This document shows positions 26,563-28,959 of a DNA stretch of 28,959 nucleotides, piece after piece. Every line of letters begins with the position of its first letter. The first letter of the stretch is position 1. Source of the DNA: Chara braunii (taxonomy: Eukaryota; Streptophyta; Charophyceae; Charales; Characeae); contig BFEA01000591.1 of assembly GCA_003427395.1 (NCBI GenBank), positions 439,780 through 468,738 on the forward strand. Reading direction: 5' to 3'. Position numbers and translations under genes: made by a program. The notes under the pieces are model-generated. The model had not been told where the DNA came from. It did not search any database and was given only the letters and a program-made list of their open reading frames with translations.

Positions 26563-28070
26563 GACGAGAACTGTGCTTATAGAGCCTCGTTGAGGCTGTC
26601 GTAGTGCCCGTTTCATGTGAACGTGGACCAACACAGTTTCTGCGTCCCCGTGAACTGCCAGTGAAACAGCAGTGCGAGGGAGAAAACGTATGACGTTGCC
26701 GCACTGTGAAAGTGTAAATTAGGGAAACTCTCTTTGTCAATGGACGTGAATAGACTGGATGGTGCAGAGCTACTTGCTCGATGATGCCTTGGCTTGCCGA
26801 CACGGAGACTCCTGCTAGGAAGCAGCAAGACTGGGAGGGGCAGAGAAAGCCAGTCCAGTGCGAGTCAGTGAATCCCTGTTAGTGAAGGTCACAGTGACCA
26901 TGAGCAGACCACGTTTGTTTTACTTGATGAGGATGTCCTGTGCAATGGAGTACTCGTTCGTGGATGATTTTGACGACAGGAAGGTGGATTTTAGATGAGG
27001 TATTAGGGCAGAATGTCATTTGTCGGGAAGGCTTGTAGAGATGGCGAGTAGTGTGCAGCAGATGCGAGTGCCCTTGAGGCCCGTTGAGGGAGCTGCGTTG
27101 TTCTCATGATGTATGAATGCCTGAGGCCCGGAGTTTAGCAGATTGTAAAATAAAATAGGCGGGTCGTGTGAACGTTGGCAGAGGTGATAGCGGAGCGGGT
27201 GGTCATTGTCATGCTGTTTTGGGTCCTTCCCCCTCTGTTAGGTGGCGTTGACAGCATTGTCTCTTGTGTTAGGTTTAGCAAATTAGCAGTGCGTGTTAGA
27301 TGGGTTCGTATCCCCTTACCGTTGGGGCAGGAGTCGTTAAATTCATCCGCATGTCAGCATTGTCCTAATCAGCCTCTTTTGTCCTGTAACTTGTGGGTAC
27401 CGAAGGATCCGAAGGATTGACCGGATCCAGTTCGTTCAGGTCCATCTCAGCAAGATCTGTGGTTGGCAAGAATCTGGGTCCATGTTAGCAGTCAGCGGCC
27501 TCGATCTTTTACTTCCTCATGATAGTGGCTGACACTGGTAGACCGTGTGACTGAGATAGTGAAGCACACACGTAGAGGGGGAGTGTACAGTAGTTGTTCG
27601 CTGGAGCATTCAGGATGATTCAGCTGCCCTAGTCTTTTACATCATGATAGTGTACAGTAGCTGGTATCTGGAGCATTCAGCTGCTCATGACAGCGAGTCC
27701 GACACTCGTTTAACTGTTAATAAAACAGTGATGCAGACATCTTGTGGGTAGAGTGTACAGTAGTTGGTCTCTGGTTACACGGGGGCTCTGGTTACACGGG
27801 GGCTCTGATAGACTGTGATAGTAGGTACACGGGGGCTTTGATAGTATGCAGTGTAGAAGTAGACTCGGGGATTCTCAACGAAAAGTGCTTTGGATGTGTA
27901 TCTCGTAGTGTTATGAGAATTGCTTGCATATAAAATGGTATTACGTCTGACACGATTTCGTGTGAATGTTGTCTTTGCTTGTTTGCGAGGTGTCTGTTTC
28001 CTCATCCTAGCTGCTTGATTGTGATCTTGCCTGCTTCATTCCTGCTTCATTCCGCCCTTCCCTCCCCTTC
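26563..28070. other. no gene supported downstream of the cupin gene
   Basis: The frames are short and unconvincing. AAAATAAAATAG at 27147 and TTAATAAAACAG near 27718 are possible polyadenylation signals. There are small duplications: GTGTACAGTAG..GGAGCATTCAG (about 27590-27690) and three copies of TACACGGGGGCT (27775-27840). Confidence 0.5.
27891..27943 (+). repeat. dispersed 53-bp repeat, copy 1 (second copy at 28373-28425)
   Basis: TGGAT(G/A)TGTATCTCGTA(G/T)TGTTATGAGAATTGC, then TGCATATAAAA and GG(T/G)ATTA, occurs in both places with one single-base gap. The CATATAAAA core could act as a TATA-like element, but no gene follows either copy. Confidence 0.8.
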
Positions 28071-28071
28071 G

Positions 28072-28173
<102 letters not shown>

Positions 28174-28251
28174 CGCTTTTATGACCCGTGTTGTGTGAAG
28201 TTGCTGCGGTCTTGGCGTGATGGTGATTCGTGAATATGATTACATCTCGTG

Positions 28252-28263
28252 TTTGGCGCCAAA
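28252..28263. promoter_or_regulatory. perfect palindromic E2F-type site
   Basis: TTTGGCGCCAAA is a 12-bp perfect palindrome that matches the E2F consensus TTTSSCGC on both strands. No start codon of a supported gene follows within the window, so its target, if any, is unknown. Confidence 0.35.
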
Positions 28264-28629
28264 TTGTTTAACTAAGCCTGTGAGCTTCATCAGTCGGTGG
28301 AAAGCGAGGTGGCATGTAGGAGACGATAGGGAGGTTTAAGGGTTTAACGGGGCTCAAGTGTTCTGGATGCTCTGGATATGTATCTCGTATTGTTATGAGA
28401 ATTGCTGCATATAAAAAGGGATTAATAGCAAAAATATTGCTATTTCGAAGTTTGGCAGCAAAGAATGTCGTCCGTTCGAAGTTTCCTTTATAAAAATAGA
28501 GGTTTCGTTGCAGCTTTATCGGGTTCCCATAGTTTGCCAGCAAAAATACCACGTTTTGCCCAGTTTCACAGGAAAGGATCCCTAGGCCTCTGGCATCAGG
28601 GACTCAGGGACTCAGCGTTTTGTCTTCGC

Positions 28630-28762
28630 GCATGGCCGATGCATCTGGGCGTGCCCACGGCCGAAATGCCTCGGCCATGGCCGTGAAAAAAAAAGCAAAA
28701 CGTGGCCGAGGCATCTCGGGCGTGGCCATGGCCGAGATGCCTCGACCATGCCCGTGGGAAAA
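28630..28762. repeat. GC-rich imperfect palindromes built on GGCCGAGGCATC
   Basis: The 28703-28744 segment forms a strong hairpin: CGAGGCATCTCGG pairs with CCGAGATGCCTCG around GCGTGGCCATGG. A related, more diverged unit lies at 28630-28680 (GGCCGATGCATCTGGGCGTG..GAAATGCCTCGGCC), separated by an A/G-rich spacer. Confidence 0.8.
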
Positions 28763-28927
28763 AGAAAAAAAGGGGCAAGTACGTTTGTGTCACAAACGAA
28801 GTTCAAAAGGGCAAAAAAAACAATAATGGGCAACGAAAAAATGGCCGTAGTTCGAAAAGGCAGTCATAACATCAGAAGGTGGTAACATCAGGCCCCGAGT
28901 TTGAAAAGGGCGGTTGTAGCACAATTT

Positions 28928-28929
<2 letters not shown>

Positions 28930-28959
<30 letters not shown>
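28930..28959 (+). repeat. T-homopolymer at the window end
   Basis: A run of 30 T reaches the last base; its full length is not visible. Confidence 0.95.

Noticed and set aside
27270-27325. tRNA-like B box (GGGTTCGTATCCCC)
   Set aside because: No matching acceptor stem, no A box at the right distance and an imperfect T-stem, so no cloverleaf.

Overview
The window looks like nuclear DNA from a green-lineage eukaryote with a large, repeat-rich genome. Three things support this: a spliced six-exon plant-type cupin (globulin-like) gene with long GT..AG introns, a DIRS/kangaroo-class tyrosine-recombinase retrotransposon, and very abundant tandem repeats. A streptophyte alga such as Chara is my best guess. 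That is inference; nothing in the sequence names the species. Isolated N bases (14230, eight between 18602 and 18727, 25927, 26049) mark it as draft assembly.

Region 1 (1-7270) is a mosaic of decayed, duplicated and inverted pieces. Two minus-strand pseudogenes (about 2501-1438 and 7266-5710) are paralogues with a Lys-rich N-terminus followed by what looks like a ParB/sulfiredoxin-like fold (GGY-x-(V/I)-(F/Y)-VLGGGH-x2-EAR, then a conserved HN). A third paralogue fragment lies on the plus strand at 4421-4580. A 41-bp minisatellite scattered over 3519-5510 matches a coding segment of this family (EKGFKKTVD) and so arose from it. Two large imperfect palindromes (782-1418 and 1853-2251), a 310-bp direct repeat, a 100-bp tandem array and purine-rich Glu/Asp-coding arrays complete the region.

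Region 2 (about 7740-17710) is dominated by a retrotransposon. Its order is a decayed Pro-rich/membrane reading frame (7901-8222), then about 4 kb of diverged tandem repeats carrying A-homopolymers. After these come a gag-like ORF with an apparent 110-bp spliceosomal intron (12560-13605) and a broken pol (RT with YIDD, RNase H, and a DVFAS..FPP downstream domain, 13718-15827). On the opposite strand is an intact tyrosine recombinase (16906-15824). The pol and recombinase stop codons overlap in one CTAG. A 98-bp direct repeat flanking 531 bp (16981-17707) is a candidate for part of a split-direct-repeat terminus.

Region 3 (17720-26411) holds the one convincing host gene: a six-exon gene for a 441-residue secreted two-domain cupin, with a TATA box about 330 bp upstream of the ATG. 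Its introns are largely built of tandem duplications. Two 3' splice sites lie at the edge of such arrays, and the end of the last exon has itself been tandemly duplicated.

Region 4 (26412-28959) has no gene I can support. It contains short tandem repeats, a C44-(TC)n microsatellite, a perfect E2F-type palindrome, GC-rich hairpins and a terminal T-run.

The parts do not form one pathway. The host gene is a storage/globulin-like cupin, and the rest is mobile-element and repeat biology.
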